A DNA stretch of 64,000 nucleotides from Porticoccus sp963974675 (GTDB lineage Bacteria; Pseudomonadota; Gammaproteobacteria; Pseudomonadales; Porticoccaceae). The notes below the pieces were generated by a model that was not told the origin of the DNA, did no database searches, and was given only the letters and a program-made list of their open reading frames with translations. The stretch spans positions 1 through 64,000 of the forward strand of contig CAXBDQ010000008.1 in the NCBI GenBank assembly GCA_963974675.1. Reading direction: 5' to 3'. Of this stretch, positions 8,366-17,424 are shown piece by piece; the first letter of the stretch is position 1; each line of letters opens with the position of its first letter. Position numbers and translations under genes: made by a program.

Positions 8366-11005
8366 ATGGGTAAATCATTAGTTATTGTGGAGTCACCAGC
8401 TAAAGCTAAAACGATCAACAAATATTTGGGCAATGATTATATTGTTAAGTCCAGTATTGGTCATATTCGTGATTTGCCTACGGGTGGTAGCAATACAGTA
8501 GACCCTAAGGAGCGTGCTAAAGCCGCTGCCATTACTCGCAAAATGTCAGCAGAAGACAAGGTTGTTCATAAGGCTAAAAAGTCAAAAGAACAGCTGGTCA
8601 GTCGCATGGGGGTAGACCCGGAAAATGGTTGGAAAGCGCGTTATGAGATTTTGCCGGGTAAAGAAAAAGTTGTTTCTGAACTGAAAAAATTGGCCAAAGA
8701 TGCTGACACAATCTACCTCGCGACGGATTTGGATAGGGAAGGAGAGGCTATAGCCTGGCATCTGAGAGAAGCCATTGGTGGTGACGAGAGTCGCTATAAA
8801 CGTGTGGTTTTTAATGAAATTACAAAAAAAGCCATTCAGGAAGCTTTCTCGCAACCCTCCGAGTTAGATATAAATCGAGTTAATGCTCAGCAGGCTCGTC
8901 GTTTCCTCGATCGGGTGGTTGGCTTTATGGTGTCGCCACTGTTGTGGAGCAAGATTGCTCGCGGCTTATCCGCCGGTAGAGTCCAGTCTGTTGCTGTTAA
9001 ATTAATTGTGGAGCGAGAGCGCGAAATTCGCGCATTCGATCCAGAAGAATATTGGACACTTCATGCTGATCTTGAAACCAACATAGAAGAAAAAATTCGG
9101 TTTGAGGTGAAAAAGCAGGCGGGACAGAACTTTCTGCCGAAAAATAAGGCGCAGACAGATGTAGCCTTGGGCGCCTTAAAGTCAGCGGATTACCAGATAA
9201 CCAATCGTGAAGATAAACCCACGAGCAGTAAACCATCGGCACCATTCATTACCTCTACCCTACAGCAGGCTGCTAGCACTCGGTTGAGCTACGGTGTGAA
9301 GAAAACCATGATGATGGCGCAACGTCTCTACGAGGCCGGCTACATCACTTATATGCGTACAGATTCAACGAATCTCAGTGCAGAGGCTGTATCCATTTGC
9401 CGCGATTTTATTCAAAACCGCTACGGTGATGATTACTTACCCGAAAATCCGAATGTCTATAGCAGTAAATCCGGTGCGCAAGAGGCTCACGAAGCTATAC
9501 GGCCTTCCAATATTGATATTATGCCCAGTGATTTGGCGGGCATGGAAGAAGATGCTCAAAAGCTCTATCGATTGATTTGGCAACAGTTTGTTGCTTGTCA
9601 AATGATGCCAGCCCAATTTACCAGTACCACGGTTACGGTGATGGCTGCCGGTTACGAATTGCGAACCAAAGGGCGAGTCATTCGTTTTGACGGTTACCTG
9701 AAAGTTCTGCCAGTACAACGCAAAAAAGATGACGATATTGAATTGCCTGATTTAACAGTGGGCGATTCAATGGCTTTGAATGTACTGATTCCTTTGCAAC
9801 ATTTTACCAAGCCGCCAGCGCGTTTCTCTGAAGCGGCATTGGTTAAGGAGCTTGAAAAACGAGGTATCGGAAGACCGTCTACCTACGCATCCATCATCTC
9901 GACGATTCAGGACCGTGGTTACGTCCGACAGGATAAACGTCGTTTTTATGCAGAAAAAATCGGCGATATTGTCACAGTCCGCTTGGATGAGAATTTTTCC
10001 GATCTGATGGATTACGGTTTTACTGCGGCGATGGAAGAGTATCTTGATGATGTTGCCGAGGGTGATCTGGATTGGAAGGATGTTTTGAATCGTTTTTATG
10101 CGGACTTTTCCACCAAGCTTGCTAAGGCTGGCGCTGTGGAGGGCGGCATGCGCCCTAATGAGCCGACATTAACCGATATTGAATGCCCTCAATGTGGCCG
10201 TCCAATGACTATTCGCACCGGGTCTACGGGGGTGTTTTTGGGGTGTTCTGGATACAGTTTACCCCCCAAGGAGCGGTGTAAAGGCACACTCAACCTTACT
10301 TCGGGTGACGAAGTGGTCAACGTGGATGAAGACGATGAGGCTGAGACTCGTCAGTTAATGGAAAAGCATCGCTGTAAACGTTGTCATACTGCGATGGATA
10401 GCTACCTCATTGATGAAACCCGAAAATTGCACATCTGTGGTAAAAACCCAAGTTGTGAAGGCTTCGAGGTTGAAATCGGCAGCTTTAAGCTCAAGGGTTA
10501 TGAAGGCCCGGTTATCGAGTGTGATAAGTGCGGTAGTGAAATGCAGTTGAAATCTGGCCGTTTTGGTAAGTATTTTGGTTGTACCAGTGAGGGTTGTAAA
10601 AATACTCGCAAGCTTTTACGGAACGGTGAAGCTGCTCCACCCAAGATGGACCCAGTGCCTATGCCTGAGTTGTCTTGTGAAAAAGTGGAAGACCATTACA
10701 TATTGCGTGATGGTGCATCGGGTATGTTTCTTGCGGCGAGCAAATTTCCTAAGCATCGTGAAACAAGAGCACCGTTAGTGGTTGAATTGCTGCCTCATAA
10801 AAGTGATATAGACCCCAAATATAATTTTCTCCTTGAAGCTCCTGTAGAAGACCCCGATGGTCTGAAAACTGTTGTGCGGTATAGTCGAAAAACAAAAGAG
10901 CAGTACGTGCAGACTGAGTTGGACGGTAAGCCTACAGGCTGGAAGGCTTTTTATGATGGCGGCTCTTGGAAGGTGACGGATGGCCGCAAGGTAAAAAAGA
11001 AATAA
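8366..11005 (+). CDS. topA: DNA topoisomerase I (type IA)
   Basis: Relaxes negative supercoils through a transient 5'-phosphotyrosine bond. At 879 residues it is close to the E. coli enzyme. The Toprim domain comes first (SLVIVESPAKAKTI; acidic metal-binding motif DLDREGEAIAWHL), then the type IA core with the active-site Tyr at about residue 329 in YITYMRTDSTNLS. The C-terminal DNA-binding part has three four-cysteine zinc modules (CPQC..CSGYS..C, CKRC..CGKNPSC, CDKC..CTSEGC) and a basic tail ending KVKKK. An insertion near residues 35-75 (RKMSAEDKVVHKAKKSKEQL) is also typical of gammaproteobacterial TopA. Transcription probably starts from the promoter-like hexamers upstream. The gene is complete and nothing looks broken. 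Confidence 0.97.
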   Translation: MGKSLVIVESPAKAKTINKYLGNDYIVKSSIGHIRDLPTGGSNTVDPKERAKAAAITRKMSAEDKVVHKAKKSKEQLVSRMGVDPENGWKARYEILPGKEKVVSELKKLAKDADTIYLATDLDREGEAIAWHLREAIGGDESRYKRVVFNEITKKAIQEAFSQPSELDINRVNAQQARRFLDRVVGFMVSPLLWSKIARGLSAGRVQSVAVKLIVEREREIRAFDPEEYWTLHADLETNIEEKIRFEVKKQAGQNFLPKNKAQTDVALGALKSADYQITNREDKPTSSKPSAPFITSTLQQAASTRLSYGVKKTMMMAQRLYEAGYITYMRTDSTNLSAEAVSICRDFIQNRYGDDYLPENPNVYSSKSGAQEAHEAIRPSNIDIMPSDLAGMEEDAQKLYRLIWQQFVACQMMPAQFTSTTVTVMAAGYELRTKGRVIRFDGYLKVLPVQRKKDDDIELPDLTVGDSMALNVLIPLQHFTKPPARFSEAALVKELEKRGIGRPSTYASIISTIQDRGYVRQDKRRFYAEKIGDIVTVRLDENFSDLMDYGFTAAMEEYLDDVAEGDLDWKDVLNRFYADFSTKLAKAGAVEGGMRPNEPTLTDIECPQCGRPMTIRTGSTGVFLGCSGYSLPPKERCKGTLNLTSGDEVVNVDEDDEAETRQLMEKHRCKRCHTAMDSYLIDETRKLHICGKNPSCEGFEVEIGSFKLKGYEGPVIECDKCGSEMQLKSGRFGKYFGCTSEGCKNTRKLLRNGEAAPPKMDPVPMPELSCEKVEDHYILRDGASGMFLAASKFPKHRETRAPLVVELLPHKSDIDPKYNFLLEAPVEDPDGLKTVVRYSRKTKEQYVQTELDGKPTGWKAFYDGGSWKVTDGRKVKKK

Positions 11006-11110
11006 AACCTAGGTAGCCCTTAATTTGGATTTTAGGTGAGTCAGGCTATATCCAAAAAGGTAAAGTAAATATAGGGTAGAAGAAAGCCCAATTAGACACA
11101 AAAGAGTGTT

Positions 11111-11629
11111 ATGAGTTCCTATCTTTCCGTGGTTAATCAGAAATTATTTTTTTGTAAGATCCTATTGAAGCAGGGCTTACCAAAAAAGGAGACGGATGAG
11201 GAAAGTCAGTCCGTTCATCTTGAGATCGCCTTGTGTCAGTCAGCACTTTATCAATTGGAATGTGCATACGGCCATTACTTACGAGAAATTGCCGAGACGT
11301 ATCAATATAATTTAGCAGAGCACATCACCACTGTTGATGAGTTGTCTTCGGCTCTTGCCGGTATGAATAAGCACCCTGGCGAGGCTCAGGAAATTCAGAG
11401 TCTGTTTGAAGATAGCCAGAGCTGGCTTTTTCAGATGCTCTCTGCCTATCAGCAATTATCTTTACTCCCTACTCAGGCAGCTAGTGTTGCCCATGCTAGC
11501 CCCATTGGTGTGGTGGAAGTTAAACAATTGGATGATCGTATTGCTTTGGACTACCAGCAATTGAAGGAATGGCAAAACTCCTTTGTAGAAATGGTAAATC
11601 GACACAGGGAGATGATGCTTGAATGCTAA
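11111..11629 (+). CDS. Conserved hypothetical, DUF6586-like
   Basis: A 172-residue soluble, helical protein beginning SSYLSVVNQKLFFCKILLKQ, with no signal peptide or membrane segment. Its shape (NQKLFF start, long helices with ALYQLECAYGHYLREIAE) and its position between topA and a small protein ahead of lexA agree with the Pseudomonas gene I recall as DUF6586. The family assignment is from memory and tentative, and the function is unknown. The ATG is reached about 105 bp after topA and no terminator is visible between them, so co-transcription with topA is possible. Confidence 0.7.
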   Translation: MSSYLSVVNQKLFFCKILLKQGLPKKETDEESQSVHLEIALCQSALYQLECAYGHYLREIAETYQYNLAEHITTVDELSSALAGMNKHPGEAQEIQSLFEDSQSWLFQMLSAYQQLSLLPTQAASVAHASPIGVVEVKQLDDRIALDYQQLKEWQNSFVEMVNRHREMMLEC

Positions 11630-11728
11630 TTTGATTCTCCGGAACACCCATTTTTGTTTTTCTGGGTTAATAACAATGTTTGAGCCTGTTACAATATGTG
11701 ATTGTTTCTGCCTCAATTGGAATTTTCA

Positions 11729-11983
11729 ATGTCCCTTTCTCTTTTTGAAATAGTAGTGTTGCCCAATGGTGATGTTGCCCTGCAGCGCGCTAATGACAAA
11801 GACGAGCCATTGATACGTATTACTTTTTCAGCAGAGGTTCAGGATTTTTTGGAAGAAGCGAAAATAGATGTTGCTAAAGTGATGATCGATGCGGGAATCG
11901 AATTATTTGAGCAAATGGGTTCAGATATCCTGCAAATAGAAGAGGGTGACAGCCTGAACGCTACCTCCAGAATCTTACATTAA
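11729..11983 (+). CDS. Small conserved hypothetical near lexA
   Basis: An 84-residue acidic protein, SLSLFEIVVLPNGDVALQRA onward, with beta strands first and a helical end (DFLEEAKIDVAKVMIDAG). The frame is open from a TTG at 11702, but the ATG at 11729 gives the natural family start and has a GGAA 6 nt upstream. From memory the Pseudomonas counterpart sits at the same place, between a DUF6586 gene and the sulA-lexA locus. Function unknown. It is convergent with lexA, about 55 bp apart, with only a weak hairpin between them. Confidence 0.72.
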   Translation: MSLSLFEIVVLPNGDVALQRANDKDEPLIRITFSAEVQDFLEEAKIDVAKVMIDAGIELFEQMGSDILQIEEGDSLNATSRILH

Positions 11984-12038
11984 GAGAGCTCGGTACAAAA
12001 CTCTCCTTTATTCAATAAACTCTATGCTATAAAGTTTT

Positions 12039-12656
12039 TTAGCTGGTTTGAGTGCGAATAACACCCACGCCCAGGCCTTCAATCGCAAAATTTTGTTCTC
12101 GTAAATCCACCAGAATTGGTTCCAATTCTTCATTTTCCGGAAGCAACATAATCTCATGACGTTTTCTGGTTTTCTTAAGACGTTTGACGGTGACCTCATC
12201 TTCGATGCGAGCAACAATGATCTGTCCATTTTCTGCCGTATCTGCTTTATGGACGGCTAGTAAATCGCCATCCATGATACCTACATTCTTCATGCTCATA
12301 CCCTGAACTCGCAATAGGTAGTCGGCCTGGGGGTAGAACATGTTGGCTGCCACCTCTAGATAATCTTCAATATTTTCAACGGCTAAAATAGGTTCTCCTG
12401 CGGCGACACGTCCGATCAGCGGTAATCCGCTTTGCTCTTCCTCGAGTAAGCGAATGCCGCGTGAGGTGCCAGAAATCATTTCGATGACACCTTTTCGGGC
12501 CAGCGCTCTTAAGTGCTCTTCAGCGGCATTGGGCGATTTAAATCCAAGTTCAGCTGCGATTTCAGCTCGAGTAGGTGGATAGCCTGTATTCTCAATGTGT
12601 TGTCTTATTAGCTCGAGAATTTGCTGCTGTCTGGGTGTTAGCGCTGCATTGGCCAT
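12039..12656 (-). CDS. lexA: LexA repressor
   Basis: Master repressor of the SOS response, self-cleaving when RecA is activated. It has 205 residues. The N-terminal winged helix-turn-helix spans about 1-65 (TPRQQQILELI, GYPPTRAEIAAELGF, SPNAAEEHLRALARKG). The cleavage site is Ala86-Gly87 (RVAAGEP). The catalytic dyad is Ser121 (GMSM) and Lys158 (TVKRL), each two residues beyond the E. coli numbering. The ribosome site AGAGG lies 7 nt before ATG. Two operator-like boxes lie about 80-110 bp upstream, so autoregulation is expected. No sulA neighbour is present, unlike the arrangement I recall in Pseudomonas. Confidence 0.97.
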   Translation of the reverse strand: MANAALTPRQQQILELIRQHIENTGYPPTRAEIAAELGFKSPNAAEEHLRALARKGVIEMISGTSRGIRLLEEEQSGLPLIGRVAAGEPILAVENIEDYLEVAANMFYPQADYLLRVQGMSMKNVGIMDGDLLAVHKADTAENGQIIVARIEDEVTVKRLKKTRKRHEIMLLPENEELEPILVDLREQNFAIEGLGVGVIRTQTS

Positions 12657-12735
12657 TAGGAACCTCTTGGTATGGGGCGGGTCGATTTTTTTTGTAATAT
12701 AAGTTTGTGGCTAGCTACTAGCTATATAGTAAGAG

Positions 12736-12751
12736 CTGTAAATAAATATAG
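12736..12751. promoter_or_regulatory. Imperfect second LexA box
   Basis: CTGTAAATAAATATAG fits CTGT-N8-ACAG except for one base in the right half-site. Its start is 17 bp from the start of the perfect box, a tandem layout like the two-box lexA promoter of E. coli. Confidence 0.55.
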
Positions 12752-12752
12752 C

Positions 12753-12768
12753 CTGTATTAAAAAACAG
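12753..12768. promoter_or_regulatory. LexA box (SOS operator) upstream of lexA
   Basis: CTGTATTAAAAAACAG is an exact CTGT-N8-ACAG operator with an AT-rich centre. It is 97 bp upstream of the lexA start, in the divergent region shared with the LOG-family gene, which it could also influence. Confidence 0.88.
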
Positions 12769-12926
12769 TATAGGGCGAAAGTCGTTCAAATATCAAAGAG
12801 TTTTTGAAAGCGGCTATACTGGGGTCTCAGATTATCAAGTTTTCAATGTTTTTTAGCCGTTAAAATAAAATGGTATCAGGCAAAGAATTGGTCATAAAAA
12901 GCCGTCATCAATAAAAAGGACGACGT

Positions 12927-13583
12927 ATGGACGAAGCAACAGTACCTGAAGCTTGGCGTGTGTTACGTATCCAGTCAGAGCTCGTGAATGGTATAGAAAC
13001 TCTGGCAAAACTAGGCGGTGCTGTCACTGTGTTTGGTGGTGCCCGGTTGGATTCCGATTCTCACTATTATAAAGAAGCGCAACGATTGGGTTCTTTGTTG
13101 GGAGAGCAAGGTATTCCTGTGATTACTGGTGGCGGCCCCGGCATTATGGAGGCGGCAAATAAAGGGTGTTATAGCTCATCGTCTGCTTCTGTGGGCTTAA
13201 ATATTTCTTTGCCCTCAGAGCAAGAGCCTAACCCCTATCAGGATGTTTCTTTAGGGTTTCGTTATTTTTTTGTACGTAAATTTATGTTTGTGAAACATGC
13301 GATAGGATTTGTTATTTTTCCCGGGGGGTTTGGCACCATGGATGAGTTTTTCGAAGCTCTGACCTTAGTGCAAACCAATAAAGTCCGGCCTTTTCCTATC
13401 ATCTTGATGGGGGCTGATTATTGGCAAGGGTTGATTGATTGGATGAGAAATACAATGCTAGATAGCGGTTGTATTAATGAGCGAGAGCTACATTTATTCA
13501 GTGTTGTTGATGACGTGGAAACAGCGGCGAAGACTATTTTACAACACGCACGAATGCTGCAAGCTCAGGAGGTTGCAGAATGA
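12927..13583 (+). CDS. LOG-family nucleoside 5'-monophosphate phosphoribohydrolase (TIGR00730)
   Basis: A 218-residue Rossmann-like enzyme of the LOG/YgdH-type family, which removes the ribose-5-phosphate from a nucleotide. Plant and some bacterial members act on cytokinin nucleotides; the bacterial housekeeping substrate is often AMP-like or unknown. The signature loops are TVFGGARLDSD, ITGGGPGIMEAANKG and FPGGFGTMDEFFEALTLVQT, the last being the PGGxGTxxE motif with the catalytic Glu. The ribosome site AAGGA is 7 nt before ATG. It is divergent from lexA and convergent with the following small gene. Confidence 0.88.
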   Translation: MDEATVPEAWRVLRIQSELVNGIETLAKLGGAVTVFGGARLDSDSHYYKEAQRLGSLLGEQGIPVITGGGPGIMEAANKGCYSSSSASVGLNISLPSEQEPNPYQDVSLGFRYFFVRKFMFVKHAIGFVIFPGGFGTMDEFFEALTLVQTNKVRPFPIILMGADYWQGLIDWMRNTMLDSGCINERELHLFSVVDDVETAAKTILQHARMLQAQEVAE

Positions 13584-13615
13584 GCAATGGCACCAAATAA
13601 CGTTGTGCTATTGGG

Positions 13616-13936
13616 CTAATAACAATCATCAATACCGTAGATGGCATCAGAATCTAGTTTTAAAAGCGGGTCGTTCCATTGATCTGGCACATAAATATCA
13701 TCTGTTTCTGCACGGTCTTCATTGCTTAGTTCGTAGGATGCGCGCCAATCTTCGGGCGGTTTAGCGGTCAGTAGTAGCATTTGTTGCCAAGTATCGAAAT
13801 CAAGCTCGCTGACCTCTCCGTCTAGGTATTGAATTTCTACAAAACCGGCATCCTCATCCACTGCAACGACCTCAAAGATTTGATCTTCCGTTGCATCTTG
13901 ATACCAAGTGCCGATGATAGGGGCTTGTGAAGCCAT
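13616..13936 (-). CDS. Small acidic conserved hypothetical (DUF6763-like)
   Basis: A 106-residue, strongly acidic soluble protein. It begins ASQAPIIGTWYQDATEDQIF, then FEVVAVDEDAGFVEIQYLDG, resembling a small SH3-like barrel found next to housekeeping genes in Pseudomonadales; I recall the name DUF6763 but am not certain. The frame is open to 13951, but a textbook GGAGG lies 8 nt before the ATG at 13936, which decides the start. The function is unknown. It ends 33 bp from the stop of the LOG gene, in convergent orientation. Confidence 0.75.
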   Translation of the reverse strand: MASQAPIIGTWYQDATEDQIFEVVAVDEDAGFVEIQYLDGEVSELDFDTWQQMLLLTAKPPEDWRASYELSNEDRAETDDIYVPDQWNDPLLKLDSDAIYGIDDCY

Positions 13937-14198
13937 AATACATTCCTCCATGCTCTTGTAGGAGTATTCAAAATAGCACCGATTAATAGTGCCTGCACTT
14001 GAAACTAGTTGTTTGAAGGCTTGCTAGAAATCATGACGAGAATGTGATGTGCCACCTGATGATAAAGAGAACCTTAACAAAGCGCGCTAACTGGTTTTTT
14101 TTAAATGACTTTATAAGTTTTTATATTCTGGGGTTAATTGCTGAATGGCCTAAGAGGTTAGGTTTTAAATAAAAAACTTATCTAAAGTTGGTTAGTGG

Positions 14199-14227
14199 TT
14201 GACAAGGCTTCGTGGCCTTTTTATGTT
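14199..14227 (+). promoter_or_regulatory. Sigma-70-like promoter of nagZ
   Basis: TTGACA at 14199-14204, a 17-nt spacer, then TATGTT at 14222-14227. It overlaps the GTG (14212) that would open the longest nagZ frame, so transcription would start after that GTG, which supports ATG 14257. The rest of the 13937-14256 gap shows nothing else recognisable. Confidence 0.6.
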
Positions 14228-14256
14228 GCGGTTCCAATCTGCTGAGACGAGATGTT

Positions 14257-15273
14257 ATGACATTAGGCCCTTTGATGCTTGACCTGAATGGGTTAGTGCT
14301 GGAAACACCGGAAGTTGAGTTGCTCAAAAATCCTCATGTAGGAGGCGTCATTTTTTTTGCGCGTAATTTTAGTAGTAGAGAGCAGATAGCAGCGTTGGTC
14401 GCAGAGATTCGGTCAATTCGTCCTGAATTATTACTTTGTGTGGATCAGGAGGGCGGACGTGTTCAGCGGTTTCGGGAGGGCTTTACTCGTATCCCTCCGA
14501 TGCAAGTTCTGGGCAATCGTTTGGAGATGAAGCTGGAGGGCGCTGAGGCGTTATTGCGTGACTGTGGATGGTTGATGGCCTCTGAGTTGTTAGCCTGCGG
14601 TATTGATTTTAGCTTTGCTCCAGTACTGGATGTGGATAAAAGCCAATGTGAGGTGATCGCTGATCGCTCTTTCTCTGATAGCCCCGAGCTGGCCTCTCGT
14701 GCTGCGGAAATTTTTATCGAAGGCATGCATGAGGCGGGAATGTCAGCTACGGGCAAACACTTTCCTGGTCATGGCGGTGTCTTGGCTGATAGCCATCTTG
14801 AAACCCCCTTTGATGGACGCTCGATGGATACCCTGCGTCAGCGCGATTTGATACCCTTTGTTAACTTGGCGGCGACGTTAGATGCCGTGATGCCAGCCCA
14901 TATTATTTTTCCTGCAATTGATGCGGATGCTGTAGGTTTTTCCCCTTTCTGGTTACAAAATATTCTGAGGCGGGAACTACAATTTAACGGTGTCATTTTT
15001 AGTGATGACCTGTCGATGAAAGGGGCTGACGTGGCCGGAGGTTATGCCGAGAAAGCTCACTGTGCCCTTCAGGCCGGCTGTGATATGGTGCTGGTCTGCA
15101 ATAATCGGGAAGGTGCTCTGGAAGTGTTGAATTACCTAGCTTCCAGCGAACAGATGCCCTCGTCCAGATTGTCGAAAATGATAGGTCGAGACGGATTAGA
15201 TTGGGATGCATTAATCAGTAGTGATCGATGGATTTCTACCGCTATAACACTCTCAACGTTACCGAATACATAG
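14257..15273 (+). CDS. nagZ: Beta-N-acetylhexosaminidase NagZ
   Basis: A cytoplasmic glycoside hydrolase family 3 enzyme that removes GlcNAc from GlcNAc-anhydroMurNAc-peptides in peptidoglycan recycling; in related bacteria its product signals ampC induction. It has 338 residues from ATG 14257. The start GPLMLDLNGL matches the family N-terminus. Motifs are DQEGGRVQRFR, the KHFPGHGGVLADSH loop with the His-Asp acid/base pair, and SDDLSMKGAD with the nucleophile Asp. The upstream GTG frame is rejected because of the promoter and the alignment. It probably forms one unit with the channel gene 80 bp downstream, as no terminator is visible. Confidence 0.95.
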   Translation: MTLGPLMLDLNGLVLETPEVELLKNPHVGGVIFFARNFSSREQIAALVAEIRSIRPELLLCVDQEGGRVQRFREGFTRIPPMQVLGNRLEMKLEGAEALLRDCGWLMASELLACGIDFSFAPVLDVDKSQCEVIADRSFSDSPELASRAAEIFIEGMHEAGMSATGKHFPGHGGVLADSHLETPFDGRSMDTLRQRDLIPFVNLAATLDAVMPAHIIFPAIDADAVGFSPFWLQNILRRELQFNGVIFSDDLSMKGADVAGGYAEKAHCALQAGCDMVLVCNNREGALEVLNYLASSEQMPSSRLSKMIGRDGLDWDALISSDRWISTAITLSTLPNT

Positions 15274-15353
15274 TTAATTTTTGTAAGTATAAGTAGAAGG
15301 TCAACTAAAGGTCTTATTGCGGGCCTTCAGTGAGAGATAAGGAATAACTTTTC

Positions 15354-16469
15354 ATGAAAACATTGGAAAACTGGCTGGTTAAAATTACGGGTGAACAACA
15401 TCTGTGGATGGTCGAAATTTTTGTCATTGTGTTTGCGGCATTGGTTTTAGGTTCTCTGGTTAATAGGGTTATCAATTTTCTGGAGAAACATGCTTCTCGG
15501 TCCTCAACTGTTTGGGATGATGCGATTATAGAAGCTTGTCGTCGGCCGGCTGTGTGGGGAATATGGGTTCTGGGTGTCAATATGGCGGCCGCTGTTGCGG
15601 CGAGAGTTGCCGGGTCCGAACTGTATGGACTTGTGGGCCCGATCAATCGGGTTGTCATCATTTTTTTGTTGGCACTGTTCTTAATTAATCTGGTCAAGCG
15701 AGCGGAGCGTAATTTGGTTCATCCTGATTATATGGAAGAGCCGATGGATGAAACCACCGTCAGGGCTATTGGAAAACTTCTGCGTGCTTCAGTCATTATT
15801 ACTGCCGTTCTGATTGCTATGCAGGTATTTGGTTACAGTATCTCGGGGTTGCTGGCTTTTGGCGGCATTGGTGGTTTAGCCGTCGGTTTTGCTGCGAAAG
15901 ATTTATTAGCCAACTTCTTTGGTGGTTTGATGTTGTACTTGGATCAACCCTTTAAAGTGGGGGATTGGGTTCGGTCGCCAGATAAGGAGATTGAAGGAAC
16001 GGTAGAGGATATTGGCTGGCGGCTCACGCGTATTCGTACTTTCGATAAACGCCCGTTATATATTCCCAATGCTATTTTCAATAGTATCTCAGTAGAAAAC
16101 CCTTCAAGAATGTTAAACCGCCGCATTTATGAGAAAGTAGGTATTCGTTACGATGATATTTCTAAAATGGGTGTCATTGTCGATGATGTTCGGAAGATGT
16201 TGAGAGAACACGCTGAAATTGACCAAAATCAGACGTTGATTGTTAACTTTAATGCGTTTGCTGCATCCTCAGTGGATTTCTTTGTTTATACGTTTACAAA
16301 AACCACCAATTGGGTTCGTTACCATGAAATCAAACAGGATGTTTTGTTGAAGGTAAGTGACATCATTCTCAGTCATAGCGCAGAGATTGCCTTTCCAACA
16401 TCTACTGTACATGTTCCTGAACAAGTTCGATTGTTACAGGCTAATGAGATTAATGAGTCGGGTGAGTAG
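15354..16469 (+). CDS. MscS-family mechanosensitive channel (YnaI-like)
   Basis: A 371-residue inner-membrane channel that opens on membrane tension. Four to five membrane segments occupy about residues 18-185. The pore helix region is GGIGGLAVGFAAKDLLANFF, followed by the beta domain (FKVGDWV, EGTVEDIGWRLTRIRTFD). The stretch LYIPNAIFNSISVENPSRM resembles E. coli YnaI rather than the short MscS. The C-terminal cytoplasmic cage is complete. It lies between nagZ and mtnP, all rightward and closely spaced. Confidence 0.9.
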   Translation: MKTLENWLVKITGEQHLWMVEIFVIVFAALVLGSLVNRVINFLEKHASRSSTVWDDAIIEACRRPAVWGIWVLGVNMAAAVAARVAGSELYGLVGPINRVVIIFLLALFLINLVKRAERNLVHPDYMEEPMDETTVRAIGKLLRASVIITAVLIAMQVFGYSISGLLAFGGIGGLAVGFAAKDLLANFFGGLMLYLDQPFKVGDWVRSPDKEIEGTVEDIGWRLTRIRTFDKRPLYIPNAIFNSISVENPSRMLNRRIYEKVGIRYDDISKMGVIVDDVRKMLREHAEIDQNQTLIVNFNAFAASSVDFFVYTFTKTTNWVRYHEIKQDVLLKVSDIILSHSAEIAFPTSTVHVPEQVRLLQANEINESGE

Positions 16470-16544
16470 GGTTTCCTCTGGAGATATTGGGGTCAGAGTG
16501 TGAATCAGGATGTTTTGTCATAAATAGCCGCGTAAGGGGGCTGA

Positions 16545-17303
16545 GTGAAAATAGGTATTATCGGGGGTAGTGGTTTGACCTGCTTTGATGAACTGAAGGT
16601 TCAGGAGAAGCTCAGTTGTTCGACCCTTTGGGGTGTTCCCTCATCTCCCTTGGTTCTTGGCTCGGTAGAGGGCGCGGAGGTGGTGTTTATTGCGCGTCAT
16701 GGTGAGGCTCATCAGATTCCTCCACACAGGGTTAATTATCGAGCAAACATTGCCGCATTATGTGATCAACAAGTGTCCGCTATTTTTGCCATCAATGTAG
16801 TGGGTGGAATCAATATGGAAATGTGCCCTGGTGATTTGGTGATTCCAGATCAAATTATTGATTACACCTGGGGGCGGGAGCATACCTACTCAGATGGTTT
16901 CAGTGGGGAGCTGCAGCATGTGGATTTTACTGATCCCTATGATCAAAACTTGAGAAACTATTTATTACGACAGTCCATTGCTTTGGGTTTGCCGGTGCAC
17001 GCGGGTGGCGTTTATGGTGCAACCCAAGGGCCTAGGCTGGAAACCGCTGCTGAAATTACAAAAATGGACCGAGATGGCTGCGATATTGTTGGCATGACAG
17101 GTATGCCAGAGACAGCATTAGCCCGTGAGCGGGCTGTTCCCTACGCCAGTTTGGCATTGGTTGTGAATATGGCTGCGGGTCTGTGTGATGAAGAAATAAC
17201 CATGGAGAAAATTCGTGGGATAATGGACACGCGTATGGTTGATGTGCGTCAGCTGTTGATTGGTGTGGCTAAAGAATATGCTTCGGCTGCGTCGCTCAAG
17301 TGA
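16545..17303 (+). CDS. mtnP: S-methyl-5'-thioinosine / thioadenosine phosphorylase
   Basis: A purine-nucleoside phosphorylase family 2 enzyme that splits methylthio-nucleosides from polyamine synthesis into the base and methylthioribose-1-phosphate. It has 252 residues. It begins KIGIIGGSGLT, with the phosphate site ARHGEAHQIPPHRVNYRANI, then GVYGATQGPRLETAAEI and VGMTGMPETALARE. The MTGMPE form of the last motif is what I recall for the Pseudomonas methylthioinosine-preferring enzyme, and the gene sits in the same neighbourhood, so MTIP is favoured over MTAP. The start is GTG with AAGGGGG 5 nt upstream. It is the last gene of the rightward nagZ group and converges on csiV. Confidence 0.88.
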   Translation: MKIGIIGGSGLTCFDELKVQEKLSCSTLWGVPSSPLVLGSVEGAEVVFIARHGEAHQIPPHRVNYRANIAALCDQQVSAIFAINVVGGINMEMCPGDLVIPDQIIDYTWGREHTYSDGFSGELQHVDFTDPYDQNLRNYLLRQSIALGLPVHAGGVYGATQGPRLETAAEITKMDRDGCDIVGMTGMPETALARERAVPYASLALVVNMAAGLCDEEITMEKIRGIMDTRMVDVRQLLIGVAKEYASAASLK

Positions 17304-17424
17304 AAGTTCTGCGGTCTATCGCGGGAGTATATGGAGGCAGAAGTCGGCCCGTTCGAGCCGCGTTACTTCGGGCATGCTAATTAGGTGGGCTTGCCCTATG
17401 TGTGAGCTGATAAGCCTGTTTGTT

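Noticed and set aside
14212..14256. Longer nagZ frame starting at GTG 14212
   Set aside because: A TTGACA-17-TATGTT promoter overlaps this GTG, and the family N-terminus aligns with ATG 14257.
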